A DNA stretch of 64,000 bases from Siphonodentalium dalli (lineage: Eukaryota > Mollusca > Scaphopoda > Gadilida > Siphonodentaliidae), in contig CP136062.1 in assembly GCA_032622095.1 (NCBI GenBank), forward strand, positions 3,474,001 to 3,538,000. Reading direction: 5' to 3'. Under the pieces are notes generated by a model. It had not been told where the DNA came from and did no database searches. It saw nothing but the letters and a program-made list of their open reading frames with translations. The position numbers and the translations under genes are program-made. Below are positions 45,107 to 57,400 of the stretch, one piece after another. Within the stretch, counting starts at the first letter, position 1; the number at the start of each line of letters is the position of its first letter.

Positions 45107-47462
45107 TCCGTCAACAATTTCCTTTGGCGCGGGCTACAGGTCGTACCTTTTGTCTGATCTTTATAAAATTTGTCATGAATGTTGACATTGACATGTAGAT
45201 GGGAACAAGTCATTTTGGGGTCATTGGCCAAAAAACAAGGCCACTGCCAGCCATCTTGGATTTCAAAATTAAATCGATTGGCGCGGTCTACATGTCGTAC
45301 TGTTTGTCTGATCATCATGAAACTTGTCATGGATGTTAACGAGTCATCTTTGATTTTACTCTTTGCATGACTAAATCCTTTGGCGCGGGCTACATGTCGT
45401 AGGTTTGGTAGGATCTTCATGACATTTGTCATGGATGTTAACAGTGACATGTAGATTGAAAAGAATCATTTTGGGGTCATTCAGTCAAAAATGGCAGCTG
45501 GCATCTTGGATTTCACTCTTTGCATGACTAAATCCTTTGGCACAGGTTACAGGTCGTACCTTAGGTCAGATCATTATGACATTTGCCATGAATGTTGACA
45601 TTTAAATGTAGATGGGAACGATTCATTTTGGCCGCTGGTGGCCATCTCGGATTTCAAAATTCAATCCATTGGCGCGGACTACAGGTCGTACTGCTTGTCT
45701 GATCATCATGAAATTTGTCATGGATGTTAATATTGACATGTAGATGGGAACGAGTCATACTGAGTTCGTTCGGCTAAAAAACATGGCCGTCAGCAGCCAT
45801 CTTGGATTTTACTCTTTGCATGACTAAATCCTTTGGCGCGGGCTACAGGTCGTAGCTTTTGTCTGATCTTTATGAAATTTGTAATGAATGTTGATATTGA
45901 CATGTAGATGGGAATGAGTCATTCTGGGGTCGAAAAATGGCCGCGGCAGCCATCTTGGATTTTACTCATTGCATGACTAAATCCTTTGGCGTGGGTTACA
46001 GGTCGTAGCTTTGGTCAGATCTTCATCAAATTTGTCATGGATGTTAAAAATGACATGTTGATGGGAACGAGTCGTTTTGGGGTCTTTCGACCCAATAACA
46101 TGGCCGCCAGCAGCCATCTTGGATTTTACTCTTTGCATGACTAAATCCTTTGGCGCGGGCTACATGTCGTAGCTTTGGTCAGATCTTCATGCAATTTGTT
46201 ATGGATGTTAATAATGACATGTAGATCGGAACGATTAGTTTTGGGGTCATTTGGCAAATAAAAAACATGGCTACCAGCGGCCATCTTGGATTTCAAAATG
46301 CAATCCATTGGCGCGGGCTACAGGTCGTACTGCTTGTCTGATCATCATGACATTTTGCAAGGATGTTAATATTGGCATGTACATGTAGATGGGAACGAGT
46401 CATTCTGGGATCATTCGGCCAAAAAACATGGCCGCCAGCAGCCATCTTGGATTTTACTCTTTGCATGACTAAATCCTTTGGCGTGGGCAACAGGTCGTAG
46501 CTTTGGTCAGATCTTCATCAAATTTGTCATAGATGTTAATAATGACATGTAGATGGGAACGATTAGTTCTGGGGTCATTCGGCAAAACAAACATGGCTGC
46601 CAGTGGCCATCTTGGATTTCAAAATGCAATCCATGTTAATAATGACATGTAGATGGGAACGGGTCATTCTGGGGTCGTTCGGCCAAAAAATATGGCCGCC
46701 AGCAGCCAATTTGGATCTTACTCTTTGCATGACTAAATCCTTTGGCGCGGGCTACAGGTCGTACGTTTGGTCTGATCTTCATGAAATGTGTCATGGATGT
46801 TAATAATGACATGTAGATGGGAATGAGTCGTTTTGGGGTCATTCGGCCAAAAACATGGCCGCCAGCAGCCATCCTGGATTTTACTCTTTGCTTGACTACA
46901 TCCTTTGGCGCGGGCTACAGGTCGTACCTTTGGTCTGATCTTTATGAAATTTGTCATGAATGTTGACATTGACATATAGATGGGATCGAGTCGTTTTGGG
47001 GTCTTTCGGCCCAAAAACATGGCCGCCAGCAGCCATCTTGGAGTTTACTCTTTGCATGACTACATCCTTTGGCGCGGGCTACAGGTCGTACCTTTGGTCT
47101 GATCTTTATGAAATTTGTCATGAATGTTGACATTGACATATAGATGGGATTGATTCGTTTTGGGGTCTTTCAGCCCAATAACATGGCCGCCAGCAGCCAT
47201 CTTTGATTTTACTCTTTGCATGACTAAATCCTTTGGTGTGGGCTATAGGTCGTGGCTTTGGTCAGATCTTCATGAAATTTGTTATGGATGTTAATAATGA
47301 CATGTATATGGGAACGAATAGTTTTGGGGTTATTCGGCAAAAAAACATTGCCGTCAGCAGCCAATTTGAATTTTACTCTTTGCATGACTAAATCCTTTGG
47401 CACGGGCTACAGGTCGTACCTTTGGTCTGATCTTTATAAAATTTGTCATGAATGTTGACAGT
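45107..47462 (+). repeat. Satellite array of about 164 bp, second locus
   Basis: The same monomer as at 3.8-5.1 kb, here about 14 copies and more regular. The 'atggcc' landmark lies at about 46692, 46855, 47019 and 47183. The array starts with 'gtccgtcaacaatttcctttggcgcgggctac', exactly as the other locus does at 3812, and ends abruptly at 'gaatgttgacag' near 47461. Repeated minus-strand frames with the motif 'MAAGGHVF..RMTPK' are shadows of the monomer. Confidence 0.9.
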
Positions 47463-48033
47463 ATTACCAGGATATGGATCCAGATCTCATGCTCGAGCCC
47501 GTTTGTACGAAATAGGAGGGAAGATTGTGGTACCTGCTATCGGACTAACGATATCAAATAATTTAGATTACATTCGATTGATGCGAACTGGAATCCAGTA
47601 GCCAATCAGATTCAACTAATGATATGATCATGATGCGATCACATGTTTTATGTCAAAACATCATGGCGCCCAGCGTACTTCAAGTTCAAGTAGCTACAGC
47701 TGAATACAAAAACAAAACAATGTGAACATCACACTAGCAATATAGTTTGGCTATACCTGATTGGGAGGGGAATTAAACCAGGTAAGTTAACTGTAGAAAA
47801 CTTGTAATATTAGTAGTTATTGGAAATTCTTATTACATTTCCTCCGATAAATGCACAAATGTAGACCTACGTGTACCACCTTAAAAATAATCCACTGCAT
47901 TCACGAGAACACAAACAAACAGATCGAACGATCCGATCGCATCATGTGCTTAATGCCCGATGGTAGTAACTCCTCTAGTGATAGAAACATAAAATCTGAC
48001 CATGTGCGCACACCAATCTTTAGGGTCTGCTCT
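47463..48033. other. Non-coding spacer
   Basis: No recognised gene. Near 47663 an 'atcatggcgcccagcgtacttcaag' context could be a start-codon-like or YY1-like motif but lacks support. Confidence 0.35.
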
Positions 48034-48371
48034 AATATCGTGCGATTTATATGACGCCATGTGTGGCACGCTTTAAGGTGACTGTAAATGTTGTTTCAAT
48101 GTTGAAACAATCAGATAGTTTACTTAGATCCTGTCCCATCTCCATTCAATTAATATGGGCATGTGAATAAAGTTTAACTGGACATACAGTACCGGTAAGT
48201 CTATCCCACAATGACATTTTGTTTGAGAACAACCCCAAATTATGATGATAATTTGCACCCACTTTCTGAATTGCAGGAGCAAATACTGCAATCCTCAATC
48301 CAACATTGAAACAACATTTACAGTCACCTTAAAGCGTGCAGCACATGGCGTCATATATGTCGCACGATATT
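48034..48371. mobile_element. Hairpin MITE-like element with 71-bp arms
   Basis: Arm 48034-48104 (AATATCGTGCGA..CAATGTTG) pairs with 48301-48371 at 67 of 71 positions, around a loop of 196 bases. The segment 'gcacgctttaaggtgactgtaaatgttgtttcaatgttg' is perfectly kept in both. The size fits a MITE, but no target duplication is clear, so the ends may lie a few bases further out. Confidence 0.75.
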
Positions 48372-49040
48372 GCGGTTGAGTACACAGCGTAACAATAAGT
48401 GTTGTCGAGTACCTCACTTGACGAATCAGTGCAGTTGAGTACAGCACTTTAAGAAATATCTTACTGGGATCACTACTACTGGGATATTTTATATACGCCT
48501 ACCATAGAACAATTTAATTGTAAGGATATGGTGCGTCTTTAGACTTTATGTCACACCAGCTTGCATTTTCATTTTGTTTTGAACATTGGAATTATCCAAA
48601 AATAAAAGCAATTATAAGACGGTATCGGGAATCTTGAGATTTTGTAAAGCAAGGTCCTCAACCGGACTGATTTATTAAGCGATATTCTTGACCGCACATC
48701 GCGTGATGATAGTGACCCCTTCAGCACTAGTTATGGACCATTAAAATTATGGACGATTAAAATATATATACATTATATGTGTTCTCACTTTTCAGCAAAT
48801 ATATCTCATTTTTTAGAAGAGGGAGGGAGGCTGTATTTTTTTTCTCAAAATTTTGAAAACAAACTCCAGAAAAAGTATAAATTATCCTTGTTCCAATCCA
48901 ATATTTTTAACAGAATATATTGGAAAAAAAATGTTCGACGATGCTATTTAAAGGAAAATGTCAGTGACGAGGGAGGTGCCTGGGAATACATATTTTGTAT
49001 TTATTTGATCTAATTTTTAATTAGTTTTCGGATAAATAAG
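48372..49040. other. Non-coding spacer
   Basis: AT-rich, without a recognised gene. A 78-codon frame (48777-49013) is Phe/Asn/Lys-rich and looks random. Confidence 0.4.
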
Positions 49041-49049
49041 TGTAGATAA

Positions 49050-49275
49050 TTAATTGCGCTTAATCGCAAATATAATTGGAAATTCGATATTCCCATCAAC
49101 ACATGACTAAATGGCTCAACCCATTGATACGAGCGGATTTACCCAAATATGGAAACCTACATGTATTTGCACTTAAGCGCAACCCATCAGAAAGTACTAA
49201 TAATTATTTGCACTTAACGATCATTTGCGCTTAAGCTCAAATAATATTTCCGCTTAAGCGCTAATAAGGAATATT
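49050..49275. repeat. Cluster of GCGCTTAAGCGC-type palindromes
   Basis: Within about 220 bases occur 'ttgcgcttaatcgcaaat', 'ttgcacttaagcgcaa', 'tttgcacttaacgatc', 'tttgcgcttaagctcaaat' and 'ttccgcttaagcgctaa'. All are variants of one palindrome centred on CTTAAG. They could be binding sites for a dimeric factor or remains of a short tandem repeat. Confidence 0.6.
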
Positions 49276-50464
49276 TGTGAAAATGGCCTTGCATGAATAT
49301 GGGATATCCTTATTTCATCCTAAGATGTGTACCATAATAGATGTAAAATTTGTATTAAACACCGTGTTGGTTGGCGTTTTATGCTTTTGTGGTGATTTTA
49401 CTGTTTTAGAACTACGTTATTAAAAAGCGTGCATACACGTGTATGCTAATCTGTGAAACTCCATTTTGCTCTAAACTTTGGGGAACTGTGCTCTAGAAAT
49501 GCTAGTTTGCAAAAGGGATCATCCTCCTATACCAAAAATCGGTGCATTTAATGTCTCAATAGTCCTTGTTGATATTCAACACATGGATTGTGGTGCTCTC
49601 CGCTACACCCCCCCCCAATTACCTGTCCCGGACCCCCACTCGCCTTAATGTCCCTTATACACCACCCGATATATGCGCGTAGCGTTCATGTGTATAGGGA
49701 CCATACACAATGACAATGCGATTGGGTTGGGGTGGAAAGGGACAGCAGAGCGCATAACTAAACAGCCCCTGCGATATTTAACAGTTTCTTCATTCCCAAT
49801 GCCAGTATATTTTCCTCTGGCAGGTAGTATTGGAATTGCAATCATCAAACTGAATTAGTTGCAACTTCTAAACAAAATGACAGTTTATCATGTGTGCTAT
49901 AGTGGAATGCCGGGGTTAATATTTGCCTGAAAGTCTGTGTAGAGTATGTTAATAGAACCAATTACTAACTGATCAATAAGTGTGTGGGGCATTGCTTTAC
50001 TGGTTCAGAAGTATAGCGAATCATATGTTTGGAAACAGATCAATGTCACATGGAAGAAGTCCTACTGGCCTGGAAATATATCGTATCACGGGGAGGCGAC
50101 CAGTCATGTGACTTGGGGAGAAGCTTGGGAATAAAATAGTATGTTTGCTTTCGGTCGTGGCTTTTCGGTTGTAATTCTCTAAGTGACCGATTGGCCCCAC
50201 GACAGACTTCAGGCGAATTCTCAAACTGCTAGCTTTGTGAAAGTTGTTGTGGTAAATATATATCCATGCATTCTTGATGTTAGAATAAAAGATTGTGTAT
50301 CTACAAAACTGTGTCTGGACCTGAGTTCCCAACGTGGAGAGACGCTCTACGGCCGATTATAGGACACATGTTTTTTGGTTGCCGTGTGCAGAATTCCTAA
50401 TACAGCTGTTAGTGAATTAGGAAAAATAAAAATCTAAAGGACAATGCAAGAAATACACTTTTGC
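49276..50464. other. Spacer before the gag leader; possible LTR
   Basis: No gene recognised. 'gaataaaagattgtgtatctaca' at about 50282 followed by 'tggacctgagttcccaacgtgg' near 50316 resembles an LTR end followed by a tRNA-type primer-binding site. No second LTR copy is visible downstream, so this remains unproven. Confidence 0.3.
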
Positions 50465-50785
50465 CGGAAATTCAGTGACATTCCGTTGAAAAGAAAATCC
50501 AGGAAGAAGATATATAAACATTCCGTTGAAAATAAAAGCCAGGAAGTAGATATATAAACATTCCGTTGAAAATTAAATCCAGGAAGAAGATATATAAACA
50601 TTCAGTTCAGAAGAAAATCCAAGAAGAAAATTCTAGAACATTCTGTGAACAATTCAGTTCAGAAGAAGGTCCAAGAAGAAAATTTCAGAACATTATGTGA
50701 ACAATTCAGTTCAGAAGAAAATCAAGGAAGAAACATTCTGTGAACAAATTCAGTTCAGAACAAAATCCAAGAACAGTGTATACAT
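50465..50785 (+). repeat. Tandem repeat in the gag leader
   Basis: About seven units of roughly 45 bases: 'aacattccgttgaaaagaaaatccaggaagaagatatata', grading into 'caattcagttcagaagaaaatccaagaagaaaattc'. The repeat lies some 660-1000 bases upstream of the gag start. An untranslated leader or packaging-region repeat of the retroelement would fit. Confidence 0.8.
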
Positions 50786-51449
50786 CTGACATTTCGAGGT
50801 GTGGTGCCCAGCTGACATTTCAATGTACTGACAATTCCAGTTGTTTGAACAGAAGTTTCCGTAGTGTTGAGATAGAGTGAGTAACTTTTTCATAGACTGA
50901 ATGCATTCTTAAACAACATACCACATGTAATTTCAATTTATGGCAGATTATTGTGCAGGTATGCCCTTAAATTATATCAACAGAAAATTTTATCCGCCAC
51001 CTAGAGTACAGTGATACAGATGGTGCGTTGTACCCAACTAACCATTTAAATGTATAGAGTATTGTATTTTTTGTAAAGAACGCATTAGCACAATATCGCC
51101 GAGAGTATTTAAACGAGTCGTGCAAATTAAATTAGAGGTACATTGCAATAGAATAAGGGTTTTGCAAGAGATACAAATTTTTAATAAATTTGATAATTGT
51201 GTTTTTGACAGATATACAATTTGGACATCGATTAAAACACCCTTTCCAGATTTTCCAACATTAACTGTGAATATAATTGTTGCTCGTATACCGTTTTTGG
51301 GATATTGGGATGTCTAATTCATCTTAAAACATTAATTAAAAATAAAGCACAAGAAATTGGACAAAGTGAAGAGGCAGTAATGTTTATAGATGAGGACACG
51401 GTCACAGTGGAAAGATAAATTAATATTGTATGCGTGTTAATCAAATAAA

Positions 51450-52672
51450 ATGGCTCAAGCACCAGGGATACCTAGTTTAGATTTTGGAAGTGAGTCAGAA
51501 ATAAGAATGATGGAGTATGAGAATTTAATACGACAGCGTAGAGAAGAAGAGATGAATAGACATAGGGATTTAAACCCTGATGACCGACCAGCTGCATATG
51601 ATCAAATTGTTCAGGGAAATGATCAGAATATGCAGAGTGTGTTAGGACATTTGACTGAACAAATGCATTTATTTAAAAATGCAGTGGTTCAACAGTCCGA
51701 GGCCTCGAGGCAGTCAACAGCTGTACAAGCAGCTTTGTGCGCTGCTATGATAATAGGGAAATTTTCAGGTGAACCGAAAGGGTTCAAAGACTGGATTTTA
51801 CAAATAGAAAGGTATTCTTTGGCGATGGACGCAGCCGACGAAGATCAAATTAAATTAGCTAATCAAACGGCACGGGGACCAGTAGCAGAATTTGTACAAA
51901 GATTTATGAAACAAAATTCGATGCATGGGGTCGGGTCCTAAGAATCACTTGGGCTGAGTTTAAAAGGGAATTGCGGCCCCGTTATGGAGATATAGCAGAC
52001 AATCAACATGCTCTCTCCATTTTACGCAACATTAGGCAAATGAAAGAGGAAAGATCATATCCAAGATGCTTCCATTGAAATGCAATTGGTGGGATATTTT
52101 GTAGATGGATTATACAATGATTCATTGAGGTTTAAATTAATGAGGGAAAATTATCCACAGTTAGATAGGGCGGTAGAGTATGCAATGAGGGAAGCTAATT
52201 TACATAAACGGTATAAACTAAGGTATGGTGAGGGTACATATGATAGGTCGCAAAGAACTGCTGTTGATAATGAAACACCCATCGCGATGAAAATTGATCA
52301 TGTTCGTAGAAGGGGTTTTGAAAGATTTCAGAGATCCCAACCAAATAGGTATCAGGGACCACGCCCAGTGCAAGCTCAAAATAGGTACCAGGGGCCACGC
52401 GTTATGTCGGGGCCAAATAGAGGGTCGCCACCACAACATAATGTGAGGGCATTACCAATGAGAAATGAAACAGTAAGGCCAGTCAATCCTTCAAATTCAC
52501 AGGGTTTTGTAAGGAATCAATGCCCCGGGACGCCATTTCGGTGTGAATATTGTCAAAAGGGGGACATTCTATAGACTGGTATTGGCTGCGTCAGGCAGAT
52601 GAAAGACGAAAGAACAAATTAAACCAAATGGTTCCATTTTTAAGGTGGCCGAAAAATGGAACGAAACAAATC
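51450..52672 (+). pseudogene. gag: Gypsy-like gag remnant
   Basis: Gag is the structural capsid-nucleocapsid precursor of LTR retrotransposons. The frame from ATG 51450 has an acidic/basic helical N-terminus and then IIGKFSGEPKGFKDWI, the classic retrotransposon-gag capsid opening, up to 51941. Capsid sequence continues in another frame ('WAEFKRELRPRYGD', about 51950-52000). The frame 52080-52574 contains the capsid end, an Arg/Gln/Pro-rich basic stretch and a zinc-knuckle start, FRCEYCQKG. A further one-base shift there leaves the knuckle's GH-bearing half in the next frame, which stays open to about 52672. Protease, reverse transcriptase and integrase do not follow. At least three frame breaks make it a dead partial copy. 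Confidence 0.8.
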
Positions 52673-52694
52673 AAAAGAAAATAATAGAAAATTC

Positions 52695-53443
52695 CACACA
52701 CAGTCGTGGCAAGGCTATTTTGTTTATATAATCATCGAATGTGTCGTTGTTGTCAGCGAGAAGTACCGGATTCTTCCGAGATCGCGGCGGGCACACGAAT
52801 TATTATAATTTTGTAATAACTTATGTTTTATGGGTACCAAAATGGTCATTGTTCATCGTGCATTTTGGTTATCTAAATATATCGTTAAAAAGCGATCATG
52901 ATAACAGGATACAAATATTCAACATAAAAGTAAATTAGGAAAAGGAGTTGGTCGAACTAAGAAATAATTAACTAAACTCATAAGTGGTTTATAAATAAAT
53001 AATCCTGGTTACCCAGAAAATCGTCTAACGTCTAATGTTCGAAAGAACCATTGAGAGCAGGACATCATTCCAAAGGGATCGATGTATCATTGTTTTATGG
53101 TGCCCATATTCAGAATGAGCAATGGGTGATGCCACAGTGTCGTGGGCCCACAAACAAGGTACCCTGCCTTGCTCACCGGAAGCTTCCATTCCGCTAATGA
53201 TGAACAGACAGTCTGCCGTCAGAGCAGTTTTAGCCAGTCAAAAATAAAAATAGTATAAATAAAATTGTAGAGAACCCTGAATCTCATGAATTGCTTACAA
53301 AGCACAACATGTGCAACTTTTAATCCCACTCGCAGTCGTGGCCAGGTTATTTTGTTTATATAATCTTCGGAGGTGCCGTTGTTGTCAGCGAGAGGTATCG
53401 GAATCCACCGAGATCGCAGCGGCCGCACGAATTACTATATTTT
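52695..53443. repeat. Direct repeat pair of about 118 bp
   Basis: 52695-52812 and 53327-53443 share 'cagtcgtggc..ggttattttgtttatataatc', 'cgttgttgtcagcgag', 'ggaat' and 'gagatcgc'. They lie about 630 bases apart in the same orientation, just downstream of the gag remnant. They could be remains of LTR or leader sequence. The spacer between them contains nothing recognisable. Confidence 0.65.
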
Positions 53444-54432
53444 ACAGATTCCCGCGTTATCATAACAGCCACGTTTATATCTCCGTGGCTGATATTTTAG
53501 TATTATATGCATATCACAAAATTCCCCGGACTATGTATAGGTTATATCAATCAATAATGATCTCTTGGACCGAAGAATCATAGTTGTGGTATGTCCGTCA
53601 AAATTGGGAGGTATAGAACCTGTCCGAAAATTCAAATTGGCCGCGTTCCCGTTGTATAATTGTAGCATGTCCGTCATCAATGGGAAGTAACGAACTTTTC
53701 CGAAAATGGCCGAATTCCCGCGATATCTTGCCGATGCCGTGCCGTTTGTTATGTCGCCGCCTATGTATATATCATATGGTGGCAATAAGACAGTCTAGCC
53801 TGACTATGCCACCCATCGAATATACAATACAATATTTGTTAAATGTATTATGCATTGATATATGTATATTAAAATAAAATATCCTATCCTATCCTATGGT
53901 GTCGAACCTGGAACATTTCGCTGTACAATCCGCAAATATCCCCGTGTTATTTCATGTATAGGTAGAGTAGCCCAATTTTACAGGCCATTTGAGTTTGAAC
54001 TTTCATGTTCGTGCATGAAGAAATTATTCTTCGAGACAATAATGTCACAGTACATTAACATGTGCAATTAGTTTTGATACTGTTTATCGTGTGTGATCAC
54101 GTGAAGATCTCAATCTTCTGATTGCTGTACATTTATTCATTTAGATTATCCAACATCAAGGCTGGCGCAAACCCGACGGTAAGCGGGTCATTGAAATGTC
54201 ACATATACATATATAAGGTATATTTATTATCCGTGTATGTTTAATACATTTTGTTTTTCATTTTGTATAATATATATTAGATATATTAAACAGTATTAAC
54301 TTTTATAATATAATGACTATCCAAACAAGTAGGGTAACACAGAACACAGTTACATAGTCAAGAATATTGGATCAGCCCCGTTTGCACGGATGATTCACAG
54401 GGTTACTACACATAGAGAGTAATAGTTTGATA
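53444..54432. other. Non-coding; ATCCT microsatellite
   Basis: A short TATCCTATCCTATCCTAT run at about 53879-53896 follows 'aaaataaaa', resembling the tail of a retroposon. Otherwise AT-rich with no recognised gene. Confidence 0.5.
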
Positions 54433-57400
54433 TTTTGGTTGTGGAATATACCCAACAATCTAGCACCAGACAAGTGGTCCATGTTCCATGTTCCTACATC
54501 GCTCGGATAGTAATAATTTAAATTGAGCATATGTTTCGATTGACTTTTCCATTATAGTAGTATAGTGATAACGTGGAATTTCATCAGGGAACGGCGTGAT
54601 AAATATATATGTATTTTAAATGTGATTGGCCTGATTTGTCGAGGCCAATAGCACCATCTCTTTGGGCATACACGATATATGATTTTATAATTCGGCATAT
54701 TATATGCCACTTTAATGAGTATTCTGAGCACGGAATTTATAGATTCCATCGAATTTAGATCGGGTGACTTGTGCTGCTTATTTTATTAGAGCAGTCGATC
54801 GTATCACGCCCTAGTTTCGCACTTTGAGTCAGTGATGTAAGCAGTCATAATTTGATCCAGCATCACGGGGTCTCAGCTGCCCCGTGGGAACTGGTTCGCA
54901 TTCGGGTTTGGACACGGCGTGCATTCGCCAATGTTACGGTTTCAGATCGAGAAAATATGTCATCCTAGATAAGTGGCATTTTGCACAAATAACAACGGTC
55001 TTTAATAAGCTCACGCTAACTTTAGATAATGGCCGTAACTCGGGACCATTAGCCATAACCCATCTTGGTAAATATATGGATATCCACATTCCAACAGTAC
55101 AGTTGGTCATGTAAAATCTAATTTAATTTCTAATAATTTCAACGGACATGCAGATATAAGCATGAAACATATAATTATGTAATATGTATCCCTTTAAATG
55201 ACCTTACACGCACCTGGCTTGTGACGTCACGGTCGAATATACGTCACACCGGAGCTCGTGAGTCATGACGTTTCTCATAACGTCTACACTTCAGACCAGC
55301 GGGAACAAGCCCCAGGTAGGTTGTTTAATTTGGGCTCCGTCACGCATAGAAGATAATGTGTTCTAAAATCATTCGTATAGACTACACGAACATGTATGCT
55401 GCATGGAAGTCACAACATGTGATTATTTTCTGATAACAGGTAACCTAATGTTTAATTTATACCACGGATTTTACTGTTAATTGGATTTTAAGTGGAAATG
55501 TAAATACGACTTACTTCTATCTGTACAATAACTTACTTACGTGTGTGGTAACTTGACCACATTTTGCTAATTATATATACATTATATTTATAATTACCTT
55601 TGATAAATTCTCTTTAAATATATCATCTTTTGGTAATTATATATATTACCTTTTTGCCAATATATATTCACTGTTTACACGAATGTAGATATAACTGCCA
55701 ACTTCACTCCATCTATCTATATCTATATTTGCGAATATCTGTCTGTCTGTCTGTCTGTCTGTGTTCTATAGAAATTCACAGGGGACCATCTAGATGATGC
55801 CAAATATGTCTACTAGGAGTAGCTTTTTACGAGAAAGATAATGGTCGGGGTTAGAATTTTCTAAAGTGACGCCGTTGTTGGCAGGGGCAGAAAAGGGGGA
55901 GGGGCAGAAAAAAAATTGTCGATGGCCACCAAACTTATATGTAATAATCGCCATGATATGAGGAATCTAATGGTGTGGTTTAAATATGGCAAAAGTCGCG
56001 CCGTTCGCGTCAGGGGTGCCCGGAAGGGGAGGGGCAGATTTTTTTTCTGTCGCCGATTTCCACCAAACTTATATATATTCATCCCCATGATATGTAAAAA
56101 CCAACGGTGTGGTTTAAAAGTGGCGTCGTTCGAGTCAGGGATGCAAGGAAGGGGAGAGGGGCACCAAAATTGAAAAACTAATTTTAGCGCCGATCTCTAC
56201 CAAATTGATATATATTCTTCTTCATGATATAAGGAATCTAATTGTGCGATTTAACAACGCCAAACCCATGATATGAAAAAACCAACGCCAAATTGATGTC
56301 TTTTGGTTGAGAGATTGGGAGGGGTGGGCACTTAATTTGATAATAATTAGTTTAGTCGCCGACTGCCACCACACTTATACAAAATAATTCCCATGATATG
56401 AGGAGTCTAATGGTGTTGCTTATATCTGTCAAATGTGGCCTCATTCGAGTCAGGATTGCATTGAAAGGGACAGGGGCACCAAATTTGATGCACATTTGTT
56501 TTGCGCCAATTTCCACCAAATTGATACACGTTCTTATCCAAGATACGAGGAATCTAATCGTGTGATTTAAAGACGCCATAGTGGTGCTGTTTGTTTGAGA
56601 GTTTGTTTAGTCGCCGATTATCACCAAACTTATAAGCAATCATCTCCATGATATCAGGAGTATAATCGAGGGGTTTAAGGATGACATAAGTTGGGCCATT
56701 CGAGTCAGTGGTGTATAGAGATGGGAGGGACACAACAAAGTATAGCTATATGTTTAGTGCCGATTTCCACCAGATTGATACATATTCTTCTCTGTGATAC
56801 ACCAAATTTGTGACCTATGGGTGAGAGATATGGGGACCTTAAATTTGATACGAATTTGTATACTCGCCAATTTTCACCAGTTTCATATATATGCATCTCT
56901 AATCTCTAATGAGTCTTAGTGTGTGCAGCTTGAGACTGAAATATAGGGATAGGAGGGTCACCAAGACTGATACAAAATATTTTTAGTACTAATTACCATC
57001 AAATTCAGACACGTTATTCTCAAATGATACAAGAAATCAAATCGTGCTGTCTGTCTGTCTTTCTGTCTGTCTATGTGCGTTCTATATATAACTTCACGCG
57101 GTACAATCGAGATGTCACCAAGGCGTTCTAAGAGGGGTAACTGTTTACAAGGAAGATAACAGTGTGGGTAAAAAAATTTTTAAATGACGCTGTTTGTGTC
57201 AGGGGAAGAAAAGGGGGAGGTCGGCAAAATTAAAAAAATAGTTTTGTCGCCGATTTCCACCAAACGAATACATAATCACCTTCGCAATATGGCGTTGTTC
57301 GAGTCAGCGTTGCATCAACAATTGATTTAATAAACTATTTTTAGCCCAAATTTTCACAAAATTTATATATTATTCTTCTCTGTGATAAGAGGAATATCAT

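Noticed and set aside
46293-47139. Series of minus-strand frames with MAAGGHVF and RMTPK motifs
   Set aside because: The motif repeats with the 164-bp monomer and the frames differ only as the monomers do.
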